Shown here one piece after another: positions 8,389 through 17,418 of a stretch of 64,000 bases of DNA. The position numbers were made by a program, and so were the translations under genes. The stretch's first letter is position 1. Each line of letters starts with the position of its first letter. The DNA is from Bacteroidota bacterium (GTDB lineage: Bacteria > Bacteroidota > Bacteroidia > Chitinophagales > Chitinophagaceae). The notes under the pieces are model-generated. The model was not told the origin of the DNA. It searched no databases and saw nothing but the letters and a program-made list of their open reading frames with translations. The DNA is taken from the NCBI GenBank assembly GCA_016706595.1, contig JADJJH010000002.1, positions 682,001-746,000 of the forward strand, written 5' to 3'.

Positions 8389-8850
8389 ATGAAAGCACTA
8401 CGATTGAGTTTACTACTTATTACCCTCGCCTTAATTTTAAAAGCATCATCCTGTAATGATGTGAAAGAAGTGGAATACAAAGGCATTAAAAATACCGAAA
8501 TTCAAAGCTTAGGTTTTAAAAATGCGGCCTTACGCATCAATATCGAATATTTTAATCCAAACAAATTTGGTGTAGATGTAAAGGAAAGCAATTTGAGTAT
8601 ATACCTAAACGATAAATTTGTAGGTATTGCCGACCAACCCGAGAAAGTGCAAATGCCTAAAAATTCGAATTTTATATTCCCTGTTGTTGCTCACTTCGAA
8701 CCCATGAAAATTTTAGGTACTGCCTTTAGTTCTATCTTCAACAAAAAAAATAAATTGACTATTCAAGGAAGCGCCAAAGTAGGCAAGGCAGGTATGTATA
8801 TTAAAATACCCATTAATATTACTGAAGAGGTAAGTTTGATTTCGAATTAG
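8389..8850 (+). CDS. LEA type 2 (LEA14-like) lipoprotein
   Basis: A 153-residue protein. A signal sequence ends in LILKASSC, a plausible lipobox with Cys22 as the lipidated residue. The mature part (AALRINIEYFNPNKFGVDVKE, then LSIYLNDKFVGIA) resembles the LEA14/WHy beta-sandwich fold. It would face the periplasm or outer membrane. It follows the GWxTD gene by 8 bp and is probably in the same operon. No enzymatic residues are seen. Confidence 0.75.
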   Translation: MKALRLSLLLITLALILKASSCNDVKEVEYKGIKNTEIQSLGFKNAALRINIEYFNPNKFGVDVKESNLSIYLNDKFVGIADQPEKVQMPKNSNFIFPVVAHFEPMKILGTAFSSIFNKKNKLTIQGSAKVGKAGMYIKIPINITEEVSLISN

Positions 8851-8909
8851 AGCAAGGTTTTGGAATTTGGATTAAATTAGAGTTTCTATCATTAAGGCTT
8901 TTGAATAAC

Positions 8910-9230
8910 ATGAGTTTACAATTTATTATTCATTATTTCTTGCATCTCTTAGCACCTATTCTTATAGCTAGAATATTTTTCAAAAGTAATTGGAAAAGAG
9001 TTTCACTAATCCTTCTCGCTACCATGTTAGTTGATTTAGATCACCTTTTATCGAGCCCAATGTATTCACCCTGCAGATGTAGTATAAATTTTCACCCCCT
9101 TCATACTTACTATGCTATAGGCGTTTATTGCCTTTTTCTTTTTCTACCTAATACCAGAATCATTGGGATAGGACTATTAATGCACATTTTGACTGATGCT
9201 ATTGACTGTTTATGGAGTTCATTAAATTAA
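8910..9230 (+). CDS. DUF6122-type small membrane protein
   Basis: About 106 residues from the ATG at 8910; an in-frame TTG at 8901 would add three residues. There are three or four hydrophobic segments, with His/Asp-rich conserved patches (IIHYFLHLLAP, LVDLDHLLSSPMYSPCRCSI, NFHPLHTYYA, HILTDAIDCLW) resembling the DUF6122 family. The histidines and aspartates suggest a metal site in or near the membrane, as in membrane metal-dependent hydrolases, but this is inference only. Confidence 0.65.
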   Translation: MSLQFIIHYFLHLLAPILIARIFFKSNWKRVSLILLATMLVDLDHLLSSPMYSPCRCSINFHPLHTYYAIGVYCLFLFLPNTRIIGIGLLMHILTDAIDCLWSSLN

Positions 9231-9285
9231 GTTCATGGCTATAATGGTATAAAGAATCATCGTATCTTTCTAAAAAAAACACGCT

Positions 9286-10722
9286 ATGAAATTCTTTAAA
9301 CTATTCTGGCTTTTTGTTTATCTAAGCGCAATAAACACTAGCTCGGCTCAAAGTGGTTCATTTTCTTCTATTCAAATGACTGGCGGTGGTACTTCATCAA
9401 ACATTCGACCACGAATAACTTTAAACAAATTAAATTATCCGATTATTACGTGGAATAAAACAAGTAATAAAATAATTTCGTTTTCTGCTTGGAATGGTAC
9501 AATGTTCAATACGCCAACCACCCTAACTCCCACAGGTTTGCAAGCCGATGTATTTACTTGGGCAGGACAAGAAATTGCCTCTAATAAGGATACCGCATTT
9601 ATTGTATATGCAAGTTTAATGGGTACAGAATCGAATGTGTTTATTCATAAATCTATCGATGGCGGACTTACGTTTTCTGATACTTTACGCGTTTCAAATA
9701 TTGGGACTGATAAAGCCCGATTTCCAACGGTAGGTATGAATGATGCAGGGAATCCTGTAGTTGGATTTATGCGAATGTTGTTCGATTGGAGTGAGCCTAA
9801 ATATGTGGTTACTAATTCGATGAATGGTGGCGGAAGTTTTATGCCTGATATTGATGCGTCAACCAACCTGAGTGGTAATGAAGTTTGCGATTGTTGTCCG
9901 GCTAATATTACTTGTAAAGGCACCCAACAAATTGTTACGTTCAGAGACAATAATGCCAATCAACGTGATATTAGAGCGGTAATATCAAACAATCAAGGAA
10001 ACGCATTCGATACCATTGTAAATGTAGATTTTAATAATTGGATATTGAGTGCTTGTCCTTCAACCGGACCGGATGCTCACTTTGGTGTAGATAGTTTCTT
10101 TACTGTTTTTGCAACTGGAGCCAGCACGCCGATGAAAGTATATATTTCTGCCATGCATCCTACAAGTCTGCAAGTAGGCACCCATAAGGTAATTTCAAGT
10201 AGTAGCGAAACGCAGCAATATCCGCGCATTGCCGGACTTAATGATACTATTGGTATAGTATGGCAACAAAATAGTAAAGTCATGTTTTCGTATTCAACCA
10301 ATGGCATTGCAGGTTTAACCAACGCAATAAGGGTAAATGATAGTGCGGATTTATCGTCAAATCCGGACATTGTTTTTGCAGATCATGTTTTTCATATCAC
10401 TTGGCAATCGAATAGTGGAATGGTGCATTATAGAACCTTTGATTTATTAGGAACTTTAGGTGTGCAAAATTTTGCAAGCAACGAAATTCATATTTCACCA
10501 AATCCATCTTCAAATGTTTGGCATGTTGATATGAGTCCGCAAAATGAAATGACTTTTTTGTCTCTCTACGATGTAAATGGGAAAGAAATGTTTTCAAAAA
10601 CGATTTTAGCTAATTCAAATCAACAACATAAGATTTTGAATAACCATTTAACAAGTGGGAATTATATTTTAAAAATCCAGAGCGGTAAAAAATCGGGCGC
10701 TTGGTTATTGGTGAAGTTGTAA
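9286..10722 (+). CDS. Secreted sialidase-like beta-propeller protein with T9SS type A sorting domain
   Basis: 478 residues. The signal peptide ends near INTSSAQ. The body has BNR-like strands (HKSIDGGLTFSDTLRVS, TNSMNGGGSFMPDI) and the cysteine cluster VCDCCPANITC, which recurs in Bacteroidota exo-sialidase-like propellers. The C-terminal 75 residues (IHISPNPSSNVWHVDM through SGNYILKIQSGK) form a type A sorting domain that directs export by the T9SS. Catalytic arginines of true sialidases were not confirmed, so enzymatic activity is open. It is monocistronic. Confidence 0.78.
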   Translation: MKFFKLFWLFVYLSAINTSSAQSGSFSSIQMTGGGTSSNIRPRITLNKLNYPIITWNKTSNKIISFSAWNGTMFNTPTTLTPTGLQADVFTWAGQEIASNKDTAFIVYASLMGTESNVFIHKSIDGGLTFSDTLRVSNIGTDKARFPTVGMNDAGNPVVGFMRMLFDWSEPKYVVTNSMNGGGSFMPDIDASTNLSGNEVCDCCPANITCKGTQQIVTFRDNNANQRDIRAVISNNQGNAFDTIVNVDFNNWILSACPSTGPDAHFGVDSFFTVFATGASTPMKVYISAMHPTSLQVGTHKVISSSSETQQYPRIAGLNDTIGIVWQQNSKVMFSYSTNGIAGLTNAIRVNDSADLSSNPDIVFADHVFHITWQSNSGMVHYRTFDLLGTLGVQNFASNEIHISPNPSSNVWHVDMSPQNEMTFLSLYDVNGKEMFSKTILANSNQQHKILNNHLTSGNYILKIQSGKKSGAWLLVKL

Positions 10723-10806
10723 AGAGAAGTTAGTGTGATTCAACTGACATGATGCTAAATCAACCGGTGTGAAACTTAGCCATTATCTTTTGTACCTTCG
10801 CCGCGT

Positions 10807-12039
10807 ATGAAGTTTGAGAATTATGCCATAAGCGATAATATTAAGAAAAGTTTGGAAGAGATGGGTTTCCGAAAACCTACCGATATTCAATTTAAAGCCA
10901 TTCCATCGATATTGAAAGGCGAGGATGTATTGGCGATTGCGCAAACTGGTACAGGTAAAACTGCCGCATTTGCGATTCCAATCATTCATAAATTAGAAAT
11001 CAGTGCGCATCGTCGTAAACCAAATCGCGTTCGAAGTTTGGTAATGGTACCAACGCGTGAGCTCGCCTTGCAAATTGAAGAAGTGGTACGCAGTTTATCG
11101 AAATATTCTAAGTTATCGATATTAGCGGTAATTGGCGGTATTGATGAAACTCGACAGATAAACAAATTTGAACACGGTGTAGATATTCTCATCTCGACGC
11201 CCGGACGAATGTTTGATTTAAAAAGCAGGGGTTATTTTGATTTTAGTGAAACCGAAACTTTAATTTTGGATGAAGCCGATAAGATGCTGGCATTAGGCTT
11301 TAATCGAGATATTAGAGATGTGGTTCATAATTTACCTCGGTATCATCAAACTTTATTTTTTTCGGCTACCATTAATGAAGAGATTAAAGATTTAGCTTAT
11401 TCTATTGTGCGAAATCCAATTCGTATTCAATTGTCTCCAAAAGATCCGGTTTCGAAAAATGTTGAACATTCGGTTGCGTTTATTGAAATGGACGATAAAC
11501 GTTTTTTTCTTGAACGAATGATCAACGAGCAAAAAGATAAAAAGATTTTGGTTTTTGTGCGAACAAAAGTGCGAGCAGAGCGTTTGTATAATGCCATGTT
11601 ACGTGTTGGTATTGAAACGCTAACATTGCATGGCGATAAAGAACAAGCTGACCGACTGGATGTTTTAGAAAAATTTAGAGCCGGCACCGTAAACGTATTA
11701 ATTGCTACCGATATTAGCGCAAGAGGAATAGATATTAAAGGTGTTGAATATGTAGTGAATTATGATTTGCCCGATGTGGATGAAAATTATGTGCATCGTA
11801 TTGGTAGAACCGGAAGAGGCTTTGAACGCGGACAAGCCTATTCGTTTTGTGCCGAAGAAGAACGTGAGATGCTGAAAAAAATTGAGGCGTATATAGGGAA
11901 AGATATTAAGGTCATGGATATTGATAAAGTAGATTATCGTATGACCAAAGCCCTTACGCAAGAAGGGGATAATAATTGGAAGAAACTATTGGAAGAGAAC
12001 GAAAAGGAGCAAGCAGGAAGAAAGAAAAGAAAAAAATAG
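10807..12039 (+). CDS. DEAD-box ATP-dependent RNA helicase
   Basis: A 410-residue RhlE/CshA-like helicase core. The motifs occur in order: Q-motif (FRKPTDIQFKAIP), I AQTGTGKT, Ia PTRELAL, GG, Ib TPGR, II DEAD, III SAT, IV LVFVRT, V ATDISARGID, VI HRIGRTGR. The C-terminus is short and basic (EQAGRKKRKK), which often contacts RNA. Likely roles are RNA remodelling or ribosome assembly. It converges with the citrate synthase gene, separated by a perfect hairpin. Confidence 0.92.
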   Translation: MKFENYAISDNIKKSLEEMGFRKPTDIQFKAIPSILKGEDVLAIAQTGTGKTAAFAIPIIHKLEISAHRRKPNRVRSLVMVPTRELALQIEEVVRSLSKYSKLSILAVIGGIDETRQINKFEHGVDILISTPGRMFDLKSRGYFDFSETETLILDEADKMLALGFNRDIRDVVHNLPRYHQTLFFSATINEEIKDLAYSIVRNPIRIQLSPKDPVSKNVEHSVAFIEMDDKRFFLERMINEQKDKKILVFVRTKVRAERLYNAMLRVGIETLTLHGDKEQADRLDVLEKFRAGTVNVLIATDISARGIDIKGVEYVVNYDLPDVDENYVHRIGRTGRGFERGQAYSFCAEEEREMLKKIEAYIGKDIKVMDIDKVDYRMTKALTQEGDNNWKKLLEENEKEQAGRKKRKK

Positions 12040-12070
12040 ATGATTAAGGGCGTTGTTGTTCTAGCAGAAA

Positions 12071-12107
12071 AGCCCATATTTCGCATTCTTAATGCGAAAT
12101 ATGGGCT
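12071..12107. terminator. Perfect 17-bp inverted repeat between convergent genes
   Basis: AGCCCATATTTCGCATT (12071-12087) and its exact complement (12091-12107) flank the 3-nt loop CTT. It lies 32 bp after the helicase stop and 41 bp before the citrate synthase stop, the position of a bidirectional terminator. Neither side has a strong T-tract, so it may act as a 3'-end stabilising hairpin. Confidence 0.7.
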
Positions 12108-12147
12108 CACAATCCATACTATTTCAATGCCTTTGTAAGGCATTTCC

Positions 12148-13470
12148 TTATTCTAAATTCGGAATTTCTTTATTCAACCATTGTTTAACTTGGAAAGTAG
12201 AAACCGATTTTGGTCGTTCGATAGGGAATCCATATACACGATCCCAGCATAAACTCGCTAACACACCTAAGGCACGCGATACACCAAACATCACCGTATA
12301 AAAATCTTCTTCAACTAAACCATAATGTTTTAATAAGGCACCTGAATGGGCATCAACATTTGGCCAAGGATTTTTAATTTTCCCTAAACTTTCTAATATC
12401 GGTGGAACCACTTCATATACATTCCAAACGGTTTGCACAAGGGCATCATCGGCACAATATTTTTTGCCAAATTCCATTTGAGCTGTAAATCGTGGATCGG
12501 TTTTACGAAGCACCGCATGTCCGTAACCCGGAACTACTTTGCCTTCTGATAAAGTCTTTTTTACATACGTTGCAATTTGATCTTTACTAGGTACTTGCGT
12601 ATATAATTCGCGTTGCATTTCTTCTATCCAACGTATTACTTCTTGATTGGCTAAACCATGTAAAGGACCTGCTAAGCCATTCATACCTGCGGCAAAAGCT
12701 AGATAAGGATCACTTAATGCAGAGCCTACTAAATGGGTAGTGTGGGCACTTACATTTCCACCTTCATGATCGGCATGGATGGTAAGATATAAACGCATTA
12801 ATTCACGGAATCCTTCATCTTCAAACCCAAGCATATGGGCAAAGTTAGCTGCCCAATCGAGCATTCCATTAGGTTGAATATGTTCGCCATTTTTATATTT
12901 ACGACGATAGATATAGGCAGCGATACGAGGCAAACGTGCAATTAAATTCATGGTATCTTCATAAATATAATCCCAGTAATCTTTTTTGCTGATTCCATCG
13001 TTATAGGCTTTTGCAAATAAAGATTCGGTTTGCATGGCCATTATACCAACACCAAACTGCGTCATTGGATGGGCATGTATAGGAAGCGCTTCGATGGCAT
13101 CAAATACATAGTTTGGTACATGTGAGCGTCGCCCGAAAACGGCTGATAAATGTTCAACATCATCCACTGTAGGTATTTCACCGATGAGCATGAGGTGAAA
13201 TAATCCTTCTGGTAAAGGTTGAGAACCACCTTCGGCATGGGGTAATTTTTCAACCAATTCAGGAATCGAAAATCCTCTGAAACGTATACCTTCATTAGCA
13301 TCTAATAATGAGGTTTCAGTTACTAAACCCACAATACCACGCATGCCTTGATATACTTGTGAAAGGGTTACGGTATCAATCACCGTATCGCCATTTTCTT
13401 TAATCAGCTTTTTTATTTCTTCTGCTCCCGCGATGGCGGTTTCGTAAAAATGCTCTTTTAATTTACCCAT
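12148..13470 (-). CDS. Citrate synthase, eukaryotic/mitochondrial-like type
   Basis: 440 residues from the ATG at 13470; a TTG 60 bp further upstream would overlap the promoter and is unlikely. It condenses acetyl-CoA and oxaloacetate at the head of the TCA cycle. The catalytic residues are His271 (GPLHGLANQEV), His318 (PGYGHAVLRK) and Asp373 (NVDAHSG). Blocks such as IHADHEGGNVSAHTTHLVGS and ALSDPYLAFAAGMNGLAGP closely resemble mitochondrial citrate synthase and not the hexameric NADH-sensitive bacterial type. A well-formed promoter (TTTG-N21-TATTTTTG) lies just upstream. Confidence 0.93.
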   Translation of the reverse strand: MGKLKEHFYETAIAGAEEIKKLIKENGDTVIDTVTLSQVYQGMRGIVGLVTETSLLDANEGIRFRGFSIPELVEKLPHAEGGSQPLPEGLFHLMLIGEIPTVDDVEHLSAVFGRRSHVPNYVFDAIEALPIHAHPMTQFGVGIMAMQTESLFAKAYNDGISKKDYWDYIYEDTMNLIARLPRIAAYIYRRKYKNGEHIQPNGMLDWAANFAHMLGFEDEGFRELMRLYLTIHADHEGGNVSAHTTHLVGSALSDPYLAFAAGMNGLAGPLHGLANQEVIRWIEEMQRELYTQVPSKDQIATYVKKTLSEGKVVPGYGHAVLRKTDPRFTAQMEFGKKYCADDALVQTVWNVYEVVPPILESLGKIKNPWPNVDAHSGALLKHYGLVEEDFYTVMFGVSRALGVLASLCWDRVYGFPIERPKSVSTFQVKQWLNKEIPNLE

Positions 13471-13498
13471 CGTAATGAATTGAAATTTTAATTGTGCG

Positions 13499-13531
13499 CA
13501 AAAATAAGTATTCCGAAAGGATTCGAGCAAA
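13499..13531 (-). promoter_or_regulatory. Citrate synthase promoter (-33 and -7 boxes)
   Basis: The minus strand reads TTTG (13528-13531), a 21-nt spacer, then TATTTTTG (13499-13506), fitting the Bacteroidota consensus TTTG/TAnnTTTG. It lies 28 nt before the chosen ATG and would run through the alternative TTG start, which supports the ATG. Confidence 0.65.
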
Positions 13532-13769
13532 ATTCACTCACAAAAAGAAAAATTATTTTTAGTTACCAACCCTCTGGATGAAAGCCAGTCAAAACTAACT
13601 CCTTGCCTCTCTATTTCAAGCTTCAAAGTTTTGAAGAATGTTCAAGTTTGAAGTTAATTGTTTAGAACTTTATTACTCCTGAATTTTGTCTTACCCCTGG
13701 GTGATTTTAGAAGCAGGGTTTGGGTAAATGTTTATGCCTTCATTTTGCAAGCTGCTAGTTTCGGCAACC
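13532..13769. other. Intergenic stretch, no gene seen
   Basis: This is AT-rich sequence between the citrate synthase promoter and the recognisable start of the decayed cargo gene. I see no coding frame and no clear repeat. It may hold the unrecognisable C-terminal part of the pseudogene that follows. Confidence 0.5.
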
Positions 13770-14702
13770 GACAAAGGAGCTAAGCAACTACATTTGTTTG
13801 GTGTAGCGCGGGTCTTGCAGATTGTTCCGCTTTTACGTAGGTTTACGCCCGTACACACAAGAAGACTGTCGGTATCAAAAGGGTTATTTAAACCATTACC
13901 GCTGCGGTAAGGCGTGTAATAATCATAAGTAAAAACTTCTGAGGAATAGTGTCCTAAAATATTAGTATCTGAAAAAAATCTAGCAGCATTGGTATAGGGC
14001 GAAGAACTAGATTCTGTTAAAAGAGTTGCAGACTTAAATGTATCAGATTGAACAGATAAAACTAAGCTACGGTCGACTAACCTGGATATTCACCATATTG
14101 GAATAGGAGAACCTGGCTGAGCTATTATTAGGGAAGTCATAATTGTTGAATGAACAACCTACAACTGAAGTATAAACTGAACCAACTGTAAGTTCTAACC
14201 ATCTAGCATAACCAAATGAATCAATATTACTCAGTTGGTTATTATTAAACCCACCATTTCTAATTATACTTATTCAATTAACGAATCCTGAACACTTTTC
14301 CCGGCATGCCAACTATTGCATTTTTCGGGTAAGTATATTAATCCTTTGTACTCAACCCTAGTTCGGTGCGGCGAATAACTTTCATAGCTATTGCCGGCAA
14401 TAGCCAATGCATAAGGCATATTAAAACCGCAAAAAGTATCAATAATCCCTTGGTTCGAAACTGTTCTAAACAAAGTATCATGCAAAGGGGGGACTGTAAA
14501 ACCACTATCATTAGCAACCACATAATTTTTACCATAATTGCAATCGTTCCAGTAATATATGATTAGTTTATCACAAAGACCAATCTCGGTACCTTTCTAA
14601 TGACGGTTCCTCTTTCACCCCCACCGCCTCTTGTAAATACTTGTTGAGATACAGCTATGCATGGCAATACTAAAACCCAATTATTAGGAATATTTTTTTC
14701 AT
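13770..14702 (-). pseudogene. Decayed copy of the 590-aa T9SS cargo gene at 45440-47212
   Basis: The minus strand still encodes pieces nearly identical to the intact protein, for example QGIIDTFCG, LAIAGNSYESYSPHR and RVEYKGLIYLPEKC (about 14270-14520). The DNA around 13855-13935 matches the region near 46220-46310. The original ATG and signal-peptide remnant lie at 14702, against 47212 in the intact gene. Several frameshifts, internal deletions and the loss of the sorting domain break the frame. Gene order and strand match the intact locus, so this is the second gene of a duplicated operon. Confidence 0.85.
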
Positions 14703-14712
14703 AAATTTGGTA

Positions 14713-16070
14713 TTATTTAATGAATTTTGAAGCGTACACTTGTTGGTTTTTAGCATCGCGTAGCTCAATAAGATACAAGCCATCGGCATAGTTTGTCATA
14801 TCTATTTGATGAAAACCATTCATTAGGTTGCCGGTTTTTATTTTACCACCTAAAGCATTATAAACATTAAAATTTGTGGCATTACTTGTGAATTTAACTG
14901 ACACATGCCATTCTCATACTTTTGAGAATAAGCGGTGTTTTTTCTTGAATTTGCAGTTACATTATTGGGTTTAAAATAAAGGTTCCAGATATCGCAAAAA
15001 TAACTTGGAATATCATCAATATCGTCTGAATCGTTACTCAAGGTATTATCGTCTGGAGTAAACGCATAATCTCCAGGCGAAGTGAATGTACTACTTATAT
15101 CAACTGGCTCTATGAAATTAGCAACTAATGGTTTTTCAGATTTATAACAATCAATATCAATATAGTTATCTGTTTTATTCAATACCATATTTTCGTACAA
15201 TGCAGGGTTTGCTAAATTAAACACCGTCTGCCCCATGGCATAATCTTCGGTTGTAAATACATTAAGCGGATATTGGTGCGCAGTATGACTAGGGTAAAAA
15301 TTATTATTGTAAGATAAATAAGGCAAATAATTATTAAACCCAATATTACCTGCAGGCCTTGGATAAGTTGTAATTAATGGAACTTGTAAGTTTACAAAAT
15401 CATCTAAAGCCGCTGCTGAATAATCAATTTGATTAAGCATAGGATAGCTTAATGAATTTAAAGAGACAGAATAGGTACTACTTTCAAAATAATTCGATAC
15501 GATGGACGCAACAGATGTGGTTAAGGATTGAGAAATTTTTGCAATTTTAGGAAAGCACATATCCAACCGCTTGCGAGGTGCGAGGTATGCAGTGTAGGAA
15601 AACTTGTAATCCCCCACCAGGTACAATTCTAAGTTTTTGATAAATAAACGCATTATCAGCTTGAGTACCTCCACTACTAACACCGGCAAACCATATTTCA
15701 TGTTCGTTTACGTCCCAAAATAAATCTCCTGCTGATAAATCGCCAACTGCAGTAGTTAGGTCAGATTCATAAACCAAAAGTTCGGGATATAAAGTTGGGT
15801 TGCTTGCATTAGGGAAATTAGCTAAGCCATAATCTAATCGTAAAAATGGACCAGCAAGGCGTTTCTTGCGAGTTCCGGTAATCACAACTGTGGTGTTTCA
15901 AATACGGCTGGGAAATGCATTATTAACTGCACTTCCAAAGTCAAAGGGTGGTATGCAACAGTAGCCTGCATCCAGGCGGTGTCGGAAGTATTTATCGGGT
16001 CCAAAATAAAACCAAGATTTATTAATTGCTTTGGGTCTTCAAATAAATGTGGGGTTTGGCGAAATGCTAA
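14713..16070 (-). pseudogene. Decayed, 5'-truncated copy of the 661-aa T9SS cargo gene at 47223-49208
   Basis: Long stretches match the intact gene: IAKISQSLTTSVASIVSNYF, NFYPSHTAHQYPLNVFTTED and DDIDDIPSY. One DNA block (about 15772-15847 against 48305-48379) appears identical. The frame is split into at least three parts (14713-14904, 14850-15701, 15547-15885). The first 400 bp or so of the intact gene, with signal peptide and promoter, are absent. The match ends near 16040, just before a run of ten G. It cannot give a secreted product. Confidence 0.87.
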
Positions 16071-16124
16071 AGGGGGGGGGGTGTGCCCTCAGCCTTCTTC
16101 AAGTTTCATTGGAGCAACGCTAAT

Positions 16125-16496
16125 TTATTTTTGTTGCAATTTCGACTCTCGTACACTCAACTCATTCATCACTTGCTCATAAATAGAATCGAGCAATTCG
16201 GGCCTTGATTGATACCATGCCAAGCTAGTCTGCAACTCGTTTTGCGTTGTTTTATGGTCTTTCAAAATCTGGGCATTAAAATAGAGCAAGGTATCCTCGT
16301 TTTTGAGTCCGCGATGCATAGAATCTTTTGGTAAATGATGTGCATACGCTTCGGCAAGATGCAAATCGAGTAAAATACTACTCATTTGCTTCATCGATAA
16401 AGGTGGTGCATCCGTTTTACAGCCAAATAAAAAAAGAAAGCAAATACAGCTTACAAGGCTTTTTTGTAAAAATGGGTTAGACTTAAAAATTTGCAT
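16125..16496 (-). CDS. DUF4296 lipoprotein
   Basis: A 123-residue protein. The signal peptide ends in LFLFGC, a good lipobox with Cys26. The mature part (MSSILLDLHLAEAYAHHLPKD through LAWYQSRPELLDSIYEQVMNEL) matches the DUF4296 family, restricted to Bacteroidota and of unknown function. The start follows the porD stop by 4 bp, so it is the last gene of the bamD-side leftward cluster. The pseudogene block begins about 50 bp beyond its stop. Confidence 0.82.
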   Translation of the reverse strand: MQIFKSNPFLQKSLVSCICFLFLFGCKTDAPPLSMKQMSSILLDLHLAEAYAHHLPKDSMHRGLKNEDTLLYFNAQILKDHKTTQNELQTSLAWYQSRPELLDSIYEQVMNELSVRESKLQQK

Positions 16497-16500
16497 CGAT

Positions 16501-17418
16501 TTACTTTAAAAGTGCCAGATATTTACCGGCATTCATTACATCTAAAATGGTTAGCATCGGAACAAACTTTTGCTTATCGGCCATCGCTGTTTTTGCCAAA
16601 TAATTTTGAATTTCATCTGCTTTAGCGTAAAAGAAAAAGCGCATTAATTGGGATGAAGGATTTTCGGAATTGATACGTTCAAGAACAGGAAAAATGGCAT
16701 TGATGGTATTGCGTGCACTTTCTTCATCGGTAGTCATGACATCTAATCCTAATCTATGATAATTGTAAAACACCGTGCGCATTTCTGAAAATCGTGAATT
16801 CAAAGTTTGATCAATAAGCCAATAACGATTTCGTTGATTTTCGCCTGGTTTCCAACCGGTAATAAGTTTATGTTCGGGTGCATTGTTTACAATATTCTGC
16901 GCCTTTGCATAAAATTCAGAACCACCTTTTAATGAATACGAATCATAATCAAGTCCGGTGATTAAATAACAATAATAGGCCAATGTTGCGGTAAGGTTGG
17001 CTTCCAGCGGATCGTTGCCTGCAATCCGCGTATCATTAAAATCTAAAGCTTGGTATTCGATATATTTTATGGTTACATCATTATCGATATAATTCACCAT
17101 GGTTGATGAGTAATTCGAATTAAAGATGGGACGATTTGCTTGAATATTTAATTTACCTTGATATCCACCTTCAATGCCATCAATTTGCTTGTTTAAGATT
17201 AGGGTGAATACACATTCTATTCTTTCTTTAGTTTCAAAATTATCGCTGCCCCATTTGCGCGTGTTCACAAAATCGCCCATGGCTTGTTGCAAGGTTTTAA
17301 AAACTTTAGGTTCAACACCTTGTATTTGATCGGTCATCACCAATACCTTGCAATTGAGTTCTTGTGCAAATGTTGAACTACAACTTAATATCAGTAATAA
17401 GGTCATTATTTTTTTCAT
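16501..17418 (-). CDS. porD: PorD/DUF4835 family protein (T9SS-associated)
   Basis: A 305-residue exported protein whose signal peptide ends at STFAQ. It begins with ELNCKVLVMTDQIQGVEPKVF and contains FVNTRKWGSDNFETKERIEC and YYCYLITGLDYDSYSLKGG, hallmarks of DUF4835, the family of PorD. PorD is genetically linked to T9SS function in Porphyromonas; its mechanism is not established. It overlaps coaBC by 4 bp (ATGA-type coupling). The coaBC-porD neighbourhood is common in Bacteroidota. It fits with the several T9SS cargo proteins in this window. Confidence 0.87.
   Translation of the reverse strand: MKKIMTLLLILSCSSTFAQELNCKVLVMTDQIQGVEPKVFKTLQQAMGDFVNTRKWGSDNFETKERIECVFTLILNKQIDGIEGGYQGKLNIQANRPIFNSNYSSTMVNYIDNDVTIKYIEYQALDFNDTRIAGNDPLEANLTATLAYYCYLITGLDYDSYSLKGGSEFYAKAQNIVNNAPEHKLITGWKPGENQRNRYWLIDQTLNSRFSEMRTVFYNYHRLGLDVMTTDEESARNTINAIFPVLERINSENPSSQLMRFFFYAKADEIQNYLAKTAMADKQKFVPMLTILDVMNAGKYLALLK

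Noticed and set aside
9645..10370. Minus-strand frames under the sialidase-like gene
   Set aside because: They overlap a complete secreted protein with signal peptide and sorting domain, and show no motifs.
13728..13910. A 60-codon plus-strand frame in the pseudogene region
   Set aside because: The DNA aligns with the minus-strand cargo gene at 45.8-46.3 kb, so the plus-strand frame is accidental.
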